Assembly (NCBI RefSeq): GCF_004298475.1
Contig: NZ_SCRP01000037.1
Span: forward strand, 39,138-103,137
Source: Paraburkholderia sp.
GTDB lineage: Bacteria; Pseudomonadota; Gammaproteobacteria; Burkholderiales; Burkholderiaceae
Length of the DNA: 64,000 bases
Reading direction: 5' to 3'
Part shown: piece after piece, positions 34,013 through 43,964 of the stretch
Numbering within the stretch: the first letter of the stretch is position 1
How the letters are laid out: the number at the start of each line of letters is the position of its first letter
Notes under the pieces: generated by a model
What the model was told of the DNA's origin: nothing
Database searches by the model: none
The model's input: the letters and a program-made list of their open reading frames with translations, nothing else
Translations under genes and position numbers: made by a program

Positions 34013-34792
34013 TCAGTAGGTGCCCGGGAAAGCGCCGCCGTCGATCAGCCAGTTTTGTCCCGTGATATAGCCCGCGTGGACGCTGCACAGGAACGCGCAG
34101 GCGCGGCCGAACTCGTCGGACGTGCCGAAACGGCGCGCCGGAATCGACGCGAGGCGGCGCTCGCGCACTTCATCGACCGGGCGTCCGCTCGCGCGCGACT
34201 GGGCGACGAGCGTGGCCTGGATGCGGTCGGTATCGAACGCGCCCGGCAGCAGATTGTTGATCGTGACGCCCGTGGCCGCGACCTGGCGCGCGACGCCCGC
34301 GACGAAGCCCGTGAGCCCCGAGCGCGCGCCGTTCGAGAGGCCGAGCACGTCGATCGGCGCTTTTACCGACGAACTCGTGATGTTGACGATGCGTCCGAAA
34401 CCGCGTGCGATCATGCCGTCGACGGTGGCCTGGATCAGCGCGATCGGCGTGAGCATGTTCGCTTCGAGCGCGGCGGTCCATGCCTCGTGCGTGTACGAGC
34501 GGAAGTCGCCAGGCGGCGGCCCGCCCGCGTTGTTGACGAGGATATCCGGTTGCCCGCAGACGGCGAGCGCGGCGGCGCGGCCTTCGGCGGTGGTGATGTC
34601 GCACGCGACGGTTTTCACCTCGACGCCCGTATTCGCGCGGATCTGCGCGGCGGTTTCCTCGAGCGTCGCTGCGGTGCGCGCAACGATCGTGACGTTGACG
34701 CCCTCGGCGGCGAGCGCCTCGGCGCAGCCGCGGCCGAGGCCCTTGCTTGCCGCGCACACCAGCGCGCTACGTCCTGCGATGCCCATGTCCAT
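34013..34792 (-). CDS. SDR family oxidoreductase
   Basis: A 259-residue short-chain dehydrogenase. The cofactor loop reads AASKGLGRGCAEALAAEG, a variant of TGxxxGxG in which Ala and Ser replace Thr and Gly. NNAGGPPPGDF and the catalytic Ser region (NITSSSVKAPI) are present. The usual Tyr of YxxxK is replaced: the segment reads LGLSNGARSGLTGFV, so Asn and Arg occupy the Tyr and Lys positions. That makes classical SDR chemistry doubtful. This variant belongs to a divergent SDR group common in proteobacteria. Confidence 0.88.
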   Translation of the reverse strand: MDMGIAGRSALVCAASKGLGRGCAEALAAEGVNVTIVARTAATLEETAAQIRANTGVEVKTVACDITTAEGRAAALAVCGQPDILVNNAGGPPPGDFRSYTHEAWTAALEANMLTPIALIQATVDGMIARGFGRIVNITSSSVKAPIDVLGLSNGARSGLTGFVAGVARQVAATGVTINNLLPGAFDTDRIQATLVAQSRASGRPVDEVRERRLASIPARRFGTSDEFGRACAFLCSVHAGYITGQNWLIDGGAFPGTY

Positions 34793-35184
34793 CGTGATCC
34801 GGTCCTTTCGTGCTTGCGTGCCGCTGGCCTGCCGCTTGCCTGCATGCCGCGCGGGTGGGTTGATTTAGCGTTGATTGCTTGAAGGCTGCTCGACGGTTGC
34901 ATGCCGCTTGCAGCAGCCGCCCCCGCCTTGTTACGGATTCTAGAAGAATCGCGCCCGCCGCGCCTGCCCTGGCGCGACATCGCGGGCTTTGACGCACGCC
35001 AGCCGGGACCGGCGCAGGCACGCCGGAGCACGGGCATATCCCGTATACTCCACGCTGTAGCGCGGCCAGTGCGCTGCGCGAGCCGCGCCGGCCATCTCTT
35101 CGGCCGCCTGCCGCGCACGGCGGCAACGCGCTTTCCCGGATTCCCGGGTTCCCCGATTCCTCTTGCAGCCTTGCGCGCCCCGCC
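34793..35184. other. Divergent intergenic region before upp
   Basis: This 392-base gap has no convincing gene. Near upp it contains CGTATACTCC (-10-like TATACT at 35044-35049) without a good -35. The 35115-35160 stretch has short CCCGG-rich near repeats. The upp transcript would carry about 130 bases of leader. Confidence 0.4.
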
Positions 35185-35835
35185 ATGAAACAGGACAGCC
35201 GTTTTCCCAACCTCTTCATCCTCGATCACCCGCTGATCCAGCACAAGCTCACCCACATGCGCGACAAGGACACGTCCACCCGGACGTTCCGCGAACTGCT
35301 GCGCGAAATCACGCTGCTGATGGGCTATGAAATCACGCGCGACCTGCCGGTCACGACACGCCGCGTCACGACGCCGCTCGTCGACGTCGACGCACCCGTG
35401 ATCGCGGGCAAGAAGCTCGCGATCGTGCCGGTGCTGCGCGCGGGCGTCGGCATGTCGGACGGACTGCTGGAACTGATCCCGTCGGCGCGTGTGGGCCATA
35501 TTGGCGTCTATCGCGCCGACGACCATCGCCCGGTCGAATATCTCGTGCGTCTGCCCGACCTCGAAGACCGGACGTTCATCCTGTGCGACCCGATGGTCGC
35601 GACCGGCTACTCGGCGGCGCACGCAGTCGACGTGCTCAAGCGCCGCGGCGTGACGGGCGAGCGCATCTCGTTCCTCGCGCTGGTGGCGGCGCCGGAAGGC
35701 GTCGAGGTATTCCAGCGCGCGCATCCGGACGTGAAGCTCTACGTCGCCTCGCTCGACTCGCATCTGAACGACCACGCCTATATCATCCCGGGCCTCGGCG
35801 ACGCGGGCGACCGGCTCTTCGGCACGAAGAACTGA
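35185..35835 (+). CDS. upp: Uracil phosphoribosyltransferase
   Basis: A 216-residue salvage enzyme that makes UMP from uracil and PRPP. The PRPP-binding loop is [16 protein letters not shown], and [22 protein letters not shown] near the start is typical. The uracil-binding segment [12 protein letters not shown] is present near the C-terminus. Usual length. It is followed by a 508-base gap. Confidence 0.97.
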   Translation: MKQDSRFPNLFILDHPLIQHKLTHMRDKDTSTRTFRELLREITLLMGYEITRDLPVTTRRVTTPLVDVDAPVIAGKKLAIVPVLRAGVGMSDGLLELIPSARVGHIGVYRADDHRPVEYLVRLPDLEDRTFILCDPMVATGYSAAHAVDVLKRRGVTGERISFLALVAAPEGVEVFQRAHPDVKLYVASLDSHLNDHAYIIPGLGDAGDRLFGTKN

Positions 35836-36343
35836 CGACGGCAGCGCGTTCCCCGCGAGCGGTTTTGCCCGGCGCCGCGCCTCTCGGTCGCGTCTCTCAG
35901 TCGCGCCGGGCAGCCGCAAAGCGGACCGACGCGGGCCGAAGTGAGCCGGAGCGGCCAAAACATCCGCACACATCACCCGGGCAAATCGCCCGCGCAAATG
36001 GGCCGCAAAGAGCGCCCTGCACGCTGCCATGGGGGCCGCGGATCGATGACGCCGCCGTGATAAAATTCGGATCCACCTGAACGTGGCGTCCGGCGCGCCC
36101 ACCCCGCGCATGCGGCCCGCGCGAACCGGATACGCGCCGCAGCCGTGCGCAACGAAGCACAGCCAGGCGCAAAACGGAGCCTGGCTCGCGAGCGCACCGC
36201 GTTTCGGGCGGACAAACCAGTCATGGGCGTACCGGCCACGCGCCGCACCGGCGGCACTGCGCAGCCTCGCCCGCGAACACGCATCGACAACTGCAGATTG
36301 CACAATGCACGCGCCCGCGCTGGCGCATGCGACGGAGAAAGGT
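35836..36343. other. Intergenic region between upp and the YebC gene
   Basis: A 508-base stretch without a convincing gene. At 36058-36066 TGATAAAAT is an extended -10-like sequence that could drive the YebC gene with a leader of about 270 bases. No clear terminator follows upp. An in-frame extension of the YebC reading frame to 36083 lacks family similarity. Confidence 0.4.
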
Positions 36344-37072
36344 ATGGCGGGTCATTCGAAATGGGCCAACATCAAGCACAAGAAAGCCGCTACTGACGCG
36401 AAGCGCGGCAAGATCTGGACGCGGCTCATCAAGGAAATCCAGGTGGCGGCGCGCATGGGCGGCGGCGATATCGACTCCAACCCGCGCCTGCGCCTGGCGG
36501 TCGACAAGGCGTACGACGCCAACATGCCCAAGGACAACATCAACCGCGCCATCCAGCGCGGCGTCGGCGGCGTCGATGGCGCGAACTACGAGGAAATCCG
36601 CTACGAAGGCTACGGCATCGGCGGCGCGGCCGTCATCGTCGACACGATGACCGACAACCGCACCCGCACCGTCGCGGAAGTGCGCCACGCGTTCTCGAAG
36701 TTCGGCGGCAACATGGGCACGGACGGTTCGGTGGCATTCATGTTCGATCACGTCGGCCAGTTCGTGTTCGCGCCGGGCACGCCCGAGGACAAGCTCATGG
36801 ACGCCGCGCTCGAAGCGGGCGCCGACGACGTCGTGACGAACGAAGACGGCAGCATCGAAGTGGTCTGCCCGCCGTTCGATTTTCCGAAGGTGAAGGCCGC
36901 GCTCGAAGCTGCGGGCTTCAAGGCGGAAGTGGCCGAAGTCACGATGAAGCCGCAGTCGGAAGTCGAGTTCACGGGCGACGACGCGGTGAAGATGCAAAAA
37001 CTGCTCGACGCGCTGGAAAACCTGGACGATGTCCAGGACGTGTACACCAACGCTTCGATCGCTGAAGAATGA
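36344..37072 (+). CDS. YebC/PmpR family regulatory or translation factor
   Basis: A 242-residue YebC-type protein. [22 protein letters not shown] is the near-invariant start and is preceded by [21 protein letters not shown] and [16 protein letters not shown] are further marks. Members were described as DNA-binding regulators; some recent work places the family in translation of proline stretches. The start was set at 36344 because the conserved N-terminus begins there. Confidence 0.95.
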   Translation: MAGHSKWANIKHKKAATDAKRGKIWTRLIKEIQVAARMGGGDIDSNPRLRLAVDKAYDANMPKDNINRAIQRGVGGVDGANYEEIRYEGYGIGGAAVIVDTMTDNRTRTVAEVRHAFSKFGGNMGTDGSVAFMFDHVGQFVFAPGTPEDKLMDAALEAGADDVVTNEDGSIEVVCPPFDFPKVKAALEAAGFKAEVAEVTMKPQSEVEFTGDDAVKMQKLLDALENLDDVQDVYTNASIAEE

Positions 37073-37134
37073 CGCAGGCTGCGCCCTGCCGGGGCGGCAG
37101 CGCCACGTCAGTGTGATACCGCGTGTGATACCAC

Positions 37135-37166
37135 GGCCGGCGCCCACGCGCCGGCCTCACTGTTTT
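37135..37166 (+). terminator. Terminator between the YebC gene and purD
   Basis: A 9-bp perfect stem (GGCCGGCGC/GCGCCGGCC) with a CCAC loop is followed by TCACTGTTTT. It lies about 60 bases after the YebC stop and just before the purD ribosome binding region. Confidence 0.7.
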
Positions 37167-37186
37167 CTGGTCTTTCGGGGATTCAA

Positions 37187-38461
37187 ATGAAGTTACTCGT
37201 CGTCGGTTCTGGCGGCCGCGAACATGCGCTGGCGTGGAAGCTCGCCCAGGCGCCGCGCGTGCAGCTCGTCTACGTCGCACCGGGCAACGGCGGCACCGCG
37301 CAGGACGAGCGGCTCGCCAACGTCGACATCACGGACATCCACGAACTCGCCGACTTCGCCGAGCGCGAACAGGTCGCGCTGACCGTGGTCGGTCCCGAAG
37401 CGCCGCTCGCAGCCGGCATCGTCAACGTGTTCCGCTCGCGCGGTCTGAAGGTCTTCGGCCCGACGAAGGAAGCCGCGCAGCTCGAAAGCTCGAAGGATTT
37501 CGCCAAGGCGTTCATGAAGCGCCACGGCATCCCCACCGCCGCCTACGAGACCTTCTCCGATGCGGCTGCCGCGCACGCCTACATCGACACGCACGGCGCG
37601 CCCATCGTCATCAAGGCCGACGGTCTCGCCGCGGGCAAGGGCGTGGTCGTCGCGATGTCGCTGGAAGAGGCGCATCAGGCCATCGACATGATGCTGGCCG
37701 ACAACCGGCTCGGCGACGCCGGCGCACGCGTCGTGATCGAGGAATTCCTCGCGGGCGAAGAAGCGAGCTTCATCGTCATGGTGGACGGCAAGCACGTGCT
37801 GCCGCTCGCATCGAGCCAGGACCACAAGCGCCTGCAAGACGGCGACCAGGGCCCGAACACGGGCGGCATGGGCGCCTACTCGCCCGCGCCCATCGTCACG
37901 CCGCAACTGCATGCGCGCGTGATGCGCGAAATCATCCTGCCGACCGTCGCGGGCATGGAGAAGGAAGGCATCCGCTTCACGGGCTTCCTCTACGCCGGGC
38001 TCATGATCGACGCGCAGGGCAACCCGAAGACGCTCGAATTCAACTGCCGCATGGGCGACCCCGAAACGCAGCCGATCATGGCGCGCCTGAAGGGCGACTT
38101 CTCGAAGGTCGTCGAGCACGCGATTGCGGGCACGCTCGACCAGGTCGAGCTGGAATGGGACCGCCGCACGGCGCTCGGCGTCGTGCTCGCCGCGCACAAC
38201 TACCCGGACACGCCGCGCAAGGGCGACCGCATCAGCGACATCCCCGCCGAAACCGACAATTCCGTGACTTTCCACGCGGGCACGCAGCTCGTCGACGGCA
38301 AGCTCCTCACGTCGGGCGGCCGCGTGCTGTGCGTGGTCGGCCTCGCGGATTCGGTGCGCAGCGCGCAATCGGTGGCGTACGAGACCGTGAACCGCATCTC
38401 GTTCGACGGCATGCAGTATCGCCACGACATCGGCTATCGCGCCGCCGGCCGCAAGCAGTAA
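37187..38461 (+). CDS. purD: Phosphoribosylamine-glycine ligase
   Basis: A 424-residue ATP-grasp enzyme that joins phosphoribosylamine and glycine in purine synthesis. VVGSGGREHALAWKLAQ begins the protein, and NGGTAQDE follows. IVIKADGLAAGKGVVVA is the ATP-grasp loop and NCRMGDPETQPIM the late signature. It stands alone, not with purH. purT, another glycine-ribotide step enzyme, is at the other end of the window. Confidence 0.97.
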   Translation: MKLLVVGSGGREHALAWKLAQAPRVQLVYVAPGNGGTAQDERLANVDITDIHELADFAEREQVALTVVGPEAPLAAGIVNVFRSRGLKVFGPTKEAAQLESSKDFAKAFMKRHGIPTAAYETFSDAAAAHAYIDTHGAPIVIKADGLAAGKGVVVAMSLEEAHQAIDMMLADNRLGDAGARVVIEEFLAGEEASFIVMVDGKHVLPLASSQDHKRLQDGDQGPNTGGMGAYSPAPIVTPQLHARVMREIILPTVAGMEKEGIRFTGFLYAGLMIDAQGNPKTLEFNCRMGDPETQPIMARLKGDFSKVVEHAIAGTLDQVELEWDRRTALGVVLAAHNYPDTPRKGDRISDIPAETDNSVTFHAGTQLVDGKLLTSGGRVLCVVGLADSVRSAQSVAYETVNRISFDGMQYRHDIGYRAAGRKQ

Positions 38462-38473
38462 GCGCCACGCCGC

Positions 38474-38499
38474 CGCCGCCGTCTCGCGAGACGGCGGCG
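38474..38499. terminator. Perfect inverted repeat after purD
   Basis: A 26-base perfect palindrome of the form CGCCGCCGTCTCG/CGAGACGGCGGCG lies 12 bases after the purD stop. There is no T-run, so it is a weak candidate for intrinsic termination, but its position suits the 3' end of the purD mRNA. Confidence 0.5.
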
Positions 38500-38915
38500 T
38501 GATCGGACCGCCGGGTTTCGACGCTGGGCTTTACGAAATATTGGCCAGGCGCAGGCGACGGTGCCGCTCTCCGGTGCATGTACGAACCGGCGCGAACCGA
38601 ACCTGACCCGAGCGAACCGCCGCGCAACGGCCGACGGTGCGGTGCAATACGCGCAAACCGGGCCAGAACCCCGTTGCCGCAAGGCGCGAGGCTCGCGCGA
38701 CAGCGCGAACGCGCCGCGCATCCAGCCTGGTTGCGCGCCGTCGTCTGCGAGAACGGCGCTACACTGCCGCTGTCAGCCGTGCCGTGCGCTCATCCGTGCT
38801 CCAGCGGCCCGACACCGGCCACCGAACCACGCCATCACGCCCGCCAAAGCTGTTCGGCGCGCCGTTCACCCCGCCGTTAACACAATAAGCCAGCACATCA
38901 AGCCAGCACATAACG
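38500..38915. other. Intergenic region before hemF
   Basis: A 416-base stretch with no convincing gene. It is GC-rich and contains no recognisable operator. The last 60 bases carry two near copies of CAGCACAT (38892 on), close to the hemF start. Confidence 0.35.
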
Positions 38916-39872
38916 ATGACGACCGACTCAATCAGCACCGGCGCGCCCGACGAGCGCACGACTCCCGACAGCGCCGCCGTGCGCGCCTGGCTGTCCGGCT
39001 TGCAGACGCAGATCGCCGACGCGCTCGGCAGCTTCGACGGCACGCCGATGGCCACCGACCGCTGGCAGCGCGCCGCAGGCGAGAAACTGCGCGGCGGCGG
39101 CTGCACGCGCATCCTCGAAGACGGCCAGTTCTTCGAGCGTGCGGGCATCGGTTTCTCGGACGTCTCGGGCGACGCCCTGCCGCCCTCGGCCACCGCCGCG
39201 CGCAACGCGCTCGACGGCCGCGGCTTCGAGGCGATGGGCGTTTCGCTCGTCCTGCACCCGCGCAATCCGTACTGCCCGACCGCGCACATGAACGTGCGCA
39301 TGCTGCTCGCGACCAGGGCGGGCGAAGCGCCCGTCTTCTGGTTCGGCGGCGGTATGGATCTCACGCCTTACTACGGCTTCGAGGAAGACGCGCAGCATTT
39401 CCATCGCGTCTGCCGCGACTCGCTCGCGCCATGGGGCCCTGACCTCTACCCGCGCTTCAAACGCTGGTGCGACGAATACTTCTTCCTGAAGCACCGCAAC
39501 GAAGCGCGCGGCATCGGCGGGATCTTCTTCGACGACTACGCCGAAGGCGGCTTCGACCAGGCGTTCGCGATGGTGAAGAGCGTCGGCGAGGGCTTTCTCA
39601 AGGCGTATCTGCCGATCATCGAAAAGCGCCGCGCGACGCCGTACGGACCAGCCGAACGCGAATTCCAGGCCTACCGGCGCGGCCGCTACGTCGAATTCAA
39701 CCTGGTCCTCGACCGCGGCACGCATTTCGGTCTGCAAAGCGGCGGGCGCACCGAGTCGATCCTGATGTCGATGCCGCCCAGCGCGACCTGGCGCTACGAC
39801 TGGCGGCCCCAGCCCGGTTCGCCGGAAGCGCGTCTCTACACCGATTTCCTGCCCGTGCGCGACTGGATCTGA
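38916..39872 (+). CDS. hemF: Oxygen-dependent coproporphyrinogen III oxidase
   Basis: A 318-residue enzyme that oxidatively decarboxylates coproporphyrinogen III in heme synthesis. Family motifs include [14 protein letters not shown] (substrate His), [18 protein letters not shown] and [19 protein letters not shown]. The N-terminal 16 residues are extra. It is followed four bases later by nadD, so the two share a transcript. Confidence 0.97.
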   Translation: MTTDSISTGAPDERTTPDSAAVRAWLSGLQTQIADALGSFDGTPMATDRWQRAAGEKLRGGGCTRILEDGQFFERAGIGFSDVSGDALPPSATAARNALDGRGFEAMGVSLVLHPRNPYCPTAHMNVRMLLATRAGEAPVFWFGGGMDLTPYYGFEEDAQHFHRVCRDSLAPWGPDLYPRFKRWCDEYFFLKHRNEARGIGGIFFDDYAEGGFDQAFAMVKSVGEGFLKAYLPIIEKRRATPYGPAEREFQAYRRGRYVEFNLVLDRGTHFGLQSGGRTESILMSMPPSATWRYDWRPQPGSPEARLYTDFLPVRDWI

Positions 39873-39876
39873 CGCC

Positions 39877-40587
39877 GTGACGCCAGTCGATTCGCCTCGT
39901 CCGCTCGCGCGCCGCATTGGCCTGCTCGGCGGCACCTTCGATCCGATCCACGAGGGCCATCTCGCGCTCGCACGGCGTTTCGCCGGGCTGCTCGGCCTCA
40001 CGGAACTGGTCCTGCTGCCGGCCGGCCAGCCCTGGCAGAAGCCCGAGGTGAGCGCCGCCGAGCACCGGCTCGCAATGACCCGAGCGGCCGCCGCGTCGCT
40101 TGTGCTGCCGGGTGTGACGGTTCGCGTCGATACCGACGAGATCGAGCACCACGGCCCCACGTACACCGTCGAGACGCTGCGCCGCTGGCGCGCGCACCAC
40201 GGCAGCGACGCTTCGCTCACGCTGCTGATGGGCGCCGATCAGCTGCTGCATCTCGACACCTGGCACTTCTGGCGCGAACTGTTCGCCCTCGCGCACGTCG
40301 GCGTGGCGAGCCGTCCGGGCTTCGATTTCGCATCGGTGCCGCCAGCCGTCGCCGCCGAGGTCGAAGCACGGCGCGCCGCGCCCGCCGCGCTCGCCGCGAC
40401 GCCGCACGGCTGCGTCATGATCGACGAGGCGCTCGCGTACGATGTGTCGGCCACCGAAATCCGCCGCCAGATCCGCGCGCGCCGCGCCGCGCACGACACC
40501 GGCGCGCCCGGCATCGCGACGCCCACCGCCTCCATTCCCGCGCCCGTGTGGGACTATATTCTTCAACATCATCTGTACCACGAGTAA
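39877..40587 (+). CDS. nadD: Nicotinate-nucleotide adenylyltransferase
   Basis: A 236-residue enzyme making deamido-NAD from nicotinate mononucleotide and ATP. The nucleotidyltransferase motif is [15 protein letters not shown], and the late motif ISxTxIR appears as [15 protein letters not shown] start. It begins the nadD-rsfS-rlmH block common in proteobacteria, and ends two bases before rsfS. Confidence 0.96.
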   Translation: MTPVDSPRPLARRIGLLGGTFDPIHEGHLALARRFAGLLGLTELVLLPAGQPWQKPEVSAAEHRLAMTRAAAASLVLPGVTVRVDTDEIEHHGPTYTVETLRRWRAHHGSDASLTLLMGADQLLHLDTWHFWRELFALAHVGVASRPGFDFASVPPAVAAEVEARRAAPAALAATPHGCVMIDEALAYDVSATEIRRQIRARRAAHDTGAPGIATPTASIPAPVWDYILQHHLYHE

Positions 40588-40589
40588 AT

Positions 40590-41201
40590 ATGGACATCCG
40601 CAAACTGCAACGCGCTATCGTCGACGGCCTCGAAGACGTCAAGGCACAGGACATCAAGGTGTTCAACACCACCCACCTGACCGAACTCTTCGACCGTGTG
40701 ATCGTCGCGAGCGGCACATCGAACCGCCAGACCAAGGCGCTCGCCAACAGCGTGCGCGAGAAGGTCAAGGAAGCGGGCGGCGACATCATCAGCACGGAAG
40801 GCGAGGACATCGGCGAATGGGTGCTCGTGGATTGCGGCGACGCGGTCGTCCATATCCTTCAACCGGCGCTGCGTCAGTACTACAACCTCGAAGAAATCTG
40901 GGGCGACAAGCCCGTGCACCTCAAGCTCGCGAACACCAGCGGTTTCTCGGGTGCGCGGCCGAGCGAGCCGATGGACGACGAAGACGAGGACGAGATCGGC
41001 CACGCAGCGCCCGTCGCCGCGAAAAAGCCGGCTGTGAAGAGGGCTGTGAAGCAGGTTGTGAAGCAGGCTGTGAAGCAGCCCGCGGCGAAAACCGCTGCCA
41101 AGCCTGCCGCTGCCCGGAAGACCACGGCAAAACCCGCTGCCGCAAAGCACGCCGCCGCACCCGCGCGCAAGAGCCCCGCGCGCCGCAGCGCCGCGAAGTG
41201 A
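40590..41201 (+). CDS. rsfS: Ribosome silencing factor with basic C-terminal tail
   Basis: RsfS binds L14 and blocks subunit joining when nutrients are scarce. The family domain covers about residues 1-115, with [20 protein letters not shown] and [19 protein letters not shown]. The 203-residue length is unusual: most are 105-130. After an acidic stretch (DDEDEDE) comes about 65 residues of Lys, Ala and Pro resembling histone H1. It starts with four in-frame 12-base units encoding AVKR/AVKQ-like repeats (41031-41078). The ATG at 40590 was chosen by homology. Confidence 0.95.
   Translation: MDIRKLQRAIVDGLEDVKAQDIKVFNTTHLTELFDRVIVASGTSNRQTKALANSVREKVKEAGGDIISTEGEDIGEWVLVDCGDAVVHILQPALRQYYNLEEIWGDKPVHLKLANTSGFSGARPSEPMDDEDEDEIGHAAPVAAKKPAVKRAVKQVVKQAVKQPAAKTAAKPAAARKTTAKPAAAKHAAAPARKSPARRSAAK
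41031..41078. repeat. In-frame 12-bp repeat in rsfS
   Basis: Four units of the form GCTGTGAAGCAG (with one GCTGTGAAGAGG and one GTTGTGAAGCAG) encode [12 protein letters not shown] and AVKQ. Copy number would set the length of the basic tail. Confidence 0.75.
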
Positions 41202-41223
41202 GCGCCGCACGCACGCTGATCCG

Positions 41224-41694
41224 ATGAAGCTGCATATCGTCGCTGTCGGCCACAAGATGCCGGACTGGATCGCCGAGGGGTTCGAGGAATACACGAAGCG
41301 CATGCCGCCCGAGTTGCGCATCGAGTTGCGCGAGGTGAAGCCCGAGCAGCGCTCATCGAGCCGCAGCGCCGAGAGCGTGATGGCCGCCGAGCGCACGCGC
41401 ATCGAAGCGACGCTGCCGAAGAACGCGCGCCTCGTCGCCCTCGACGAGCGCGGCAAGGACTGGACCACGATGCAGCTCGCGCAGGCGCTGCCGCTGTGGC
41501 AGCAGGACGGGCGCGACGTGGCGTTCCTGATCGGCGGCGCGGACGGGCTCGACCCGCAACTGAAGTCGCGCGCCGATCTGCTGTTGCGCGTGTCGAGCCT
41601 CACGCTGCCCCACGCGATGGTGCGCGTGCTGCTCGCCGAGCAGTTGTACCGCGCCTGGACCATTACGCAGAATCACCCCTATCATCGCGTTTGA
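41224..41694 (+). CDS. rlmH: 23S rRNA (pseudouridine1915-N3)-methyltransferase
   Basis: A 156-residue SPOUT methyltransferase acting on assembled ribosomes at helix 69. [16 protein letters not shown] begins it; [15 protein letters not shown] and [11 protein letters not shown] form the knot and SAM site; [22 protein letters not shown] is the C-terminal signature. Usual length. It completes the nadD-rsfS-rlmH row. Confidence 0.97.
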   Translation: MKLHIVAVGHKMPDWIAEGFEEYTKRMPPELRIELREVKPEQRSSSRSAESVMAAERTRIEATLPKNARLVALDERGKDWTTMQLAQALPLWQQDGRDVAFLIGGADGLDPQLKSRADLLLRVSSLTLPHAMVRVLLAEQLYRAWTITQNHPYHRV

Positions 41695-41838
41695 TCCGCG
41701 CAAATCCGCACGATTTGCGCAATCCGCATGATTCGCATGATCCACGTGCAAGCGGGCGCTGCGCGCGCCGTTTTTCCTGATCCGACTGACCCGATTGATC
41801 CGACTGACCCGACTATCCGCCACGTCCGAGACGCTCAG

Positions 41839-42462
41839 ATGGCCTCCTCCGTGACTTATCCGTACGTTTATCTCGCCTCGCAGAGCCCGCGCCGCCAGGA
41901 GTTGCTGCAGCAGCTCGGCGTGCGCTTCGAACTGCTGCTGCCGCGCCCCGACGAGGACGCCGAAGCGCTCGAAGCCGCGCTGCCCGGCGAGCGCGCCGCC
42001 GACTACGTCACGCGCGTCTGCGCGGCCAAAGCCGATGCGGCGCGCGCGCGGCTCGTCGCGGGCGCGCATCCGTTCGCGCCGATCCTCACCGCCGACACCA
42101 CGGTCTCGATCGACGGCCATATCCTCGGCAAGCCGCACGACGCCGCCGACGCCTACGCGATGCTCGAACGCCTCGCCGGACGCGACCACGAGGTGCTCAC
42201 CGCGGTGGCGGTCGTCGATGCGGCAGGCGTGTGTCTGCCCGTCGCGCTTTCGCACTCGCATGTGCGCTTCGCCGCCGCGCTGCCCGCGGCAATTGCGCGC
42301 TACGTCGCGAGCGGCGAGCCGTTCGGCAAGGCCGGCGCATACGGCATTCAGGGCCGTGCAGCCGAATTCGTCGAGCGAATCGACGGATCCTATTCGGGTA
42401 TCATGGGTTTGCCATTATTCGAAACAGCCGCCCTCCTGCGTGCGGCGCGCATCGACTTTTAA
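41839..42462 (+). CDS. Maf/YhdE family nucleotide pyrophosphatase
   Basis: A 207-residue Maf protein that hydrolyses non-canonical or dTTP/UTP nucleotides. [16 protein letters not shown] is the Maf signature, [10 protein letters not shown] carries catalytic Asp, and [12 protein letters not shown] follows. [20 protein letters not shown] is the late motif. Ahead of the start lie short repeats built on GATCCGACTGACC (about 41778-41820). It ends nine bases before the RNase G gene. Confidence 0.94.
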   Translation: MASSVTYPYVYLASQSPRRQELLQQLGVRFELLLPRPDEDAEALEAALPGERAADYVTRVCAAKADAARARLVAGAHPFAPILTADTTVSIDGHILGKPHDAADAYAMLERLAGRDHEVLTAVAVVDAAGVCLPVALSHSHVRFAAALPAAIARYVASGEPFGKAGAYGIQGRAAEFVERIDGSYSGIMGLPLFETAALLRAARIDF

Positions 42463-42471
42463 AACAACACC

Positions 42472-43941
42472 ATGAACGAAGAAATCCTGATTAATGTCAC
42501 GCCTCAGGAGACGCGCGTCGCGCTCGTCCAGCAGGGCGCAGTGCAGGAGCTTCACGTCGAGCGCACGCTCTCGCGCGGGCGCGTCGGCAATGTCTATCTC
42601 GGCCGCGTCGTGCGCGTGCTGCCGGGCATGCAGTCGGCATTCATCGACATCGGCCTCGAACGCGCCGCATTCCTCCACGTCGCCGACATCTGGCAGCCGC
42701 GCATCGCCGGTGAAACGCATCAGAGCGTGACGCATCAGCCCATCGAGAAAACCGTCTTCGAAGGCCAGACGCTCATGGTGCAGGTCGTGAAGGATCCGAT
42801 CGGCACGAAGGGCGCGCGCCTTTCGACGCAGGTCAGCATCGCGGGGCGCACGCTCGTCTATCTGCCGCAGGAGCCGCATATCGGCATTTCGCAGAAGATC
42901 GAAAGCGAAGCCGAGCGCGAAGCGGTGCGCGCGCGCCTCACGGCCGTGCTGCCCGCCGACGAGAAAGGCGGCTACATCGTGCGCACGATTGCCGAAGACG
43001 CATCGAGCGAAGAACTCGCCGCCGACGTCGCGTATCTGCGCAAGACCTGGACGACGATTCTCGCGCAGGCGCAGCGCCTGCCCGCCACGAGCCTGCTCTA
43101 TCAGGACCTGAATCTCTCACAGCGCGTGCTGCGCGACTTCGTGAACGAAGAGACGACGCGCGTGCAGGTCGATTCGCGCGAGACCTTCCAGAAGCTCATG
43201 GAATTCGCGGTGGAGTTCACGCCGGCTGTGTCGCCGAAGCTGCATCACTACGCGGGCGAGCGCCCGCTCTTCGACCTCTACAACATCGAGGCCGAAATCC
43301 AGCGCGCGCTGTCACGGCGCGTCGATCTCAAGTCGGGCGGCTACCTCGTGATCGACCAGACCGAGGCGATGACGACGATCGACGTGAACACCGGCGGCTA
43401 CGTGGGCGCGCGCAACTTCGACGACACGATCTTCAAGACCAACCTCGAAGCGGCGCACACGATCGCCCGCCAGTTGCGCCTGCGCAATCTCGGCGGCGTG
43501 ATCATCATCGACTTCATCGACATGGAAAACGTCGAGCATCGCGAACAGGTGCTCGGCGAACTGAAGAAGGCGCTCTCGCGCGACCGCACGCGCGTGACCG
43601 TGAACGGTTTCTCGCAGCTGGGGCTCGTCGAGATGACGCGCAAGCGCACGCGCGAATCGCTCGCACACGTGCTGTGCGAGCCGTGCCCCACGTGCCTCGG
43701 CAAGGGCCAGGTGAAGACCGCGCGCACGGTCTGCTACGACGTGCTGCGCGAGATCCTGCGCGAGTCGCGCCAGTTCAATCCGCGCGAATTCCGCGTGGTG
43801 GCGTCGCAGCAGGTGATCGACCTCTTTCTCGAAGAAGAGTCGCAGCATCTCGCGATGCTGATCGACTTCATCGGCAAGCCGGTGTCGCTTCAGGTCGAGT
43901 CGAACCTGAGCCAGGAACAGTACGATATCGTGCTGATGTAA
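42472..43941 (+). CDS. rng: Ribonuclease G
   Basis: A 489-residue endonuclease that matures the 5' end of 16S rRNA and degrades some mRNAs. The S1 domain is at residues 40-130; the catalytic domain has TTIDVNTGGYVGARNFDDTI with the two metal-binding Asp residues, and the zinc-link is CEPCPTCLGKG. It lacks the long RNase E C-terminal scaffold. It follows the Maf gene by nine bases. Confidence 0.97.
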   Translation: MNEEILINVTPQETRVALVQQGAVQELHVERTLSRGRVGNVYLGRVVRVLPGMQSAFIDIGLERAAFLHVADIWQPRIAGETHQSVTHQPIEKTVFEGQTLMVQVVKDPIGTKGARLSTQVSIAGRTLVYLPQEPHIGISQKIESEAEREAVRARLTAVLPADEKGGYIVRTIAEDASSEELAADVAYLRKTWTTILAQAQRLPATSLLYQDLNLSQRVLRDFVNEETTRVQVDSRETFQKLMEFAVEFTPAVSPKLHHYAGERPLFDLYNIEAEIQRALSRRVDLKSGGYLVIDQTEAMTTIDVNTGGYVGARNFDDTIFKTNLEAAHTIARQLRLRNLGGVIIIDFIDMENVEHREQVLGELKKALSRDRTRVTVNGFSQLGLVEMTRKRTRESLAHVLCEPCPTCLGKGQVKTARTVCYDVLREILRESRQFNPREFRVVASQQVIDLFLEEESQHLAMLIDFIGKPVSLQVESNLSQEQYDIVLM

Positions 43942-43964
43942 CGCAGCAACACGGAGCACAGCAG

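Noticed and set aside
36083-36343. N-terminal extension of the YebC frame
   Set aside because: YebC family start is invariant at MAGHSKW and is preceded by a good ribosome binding site.
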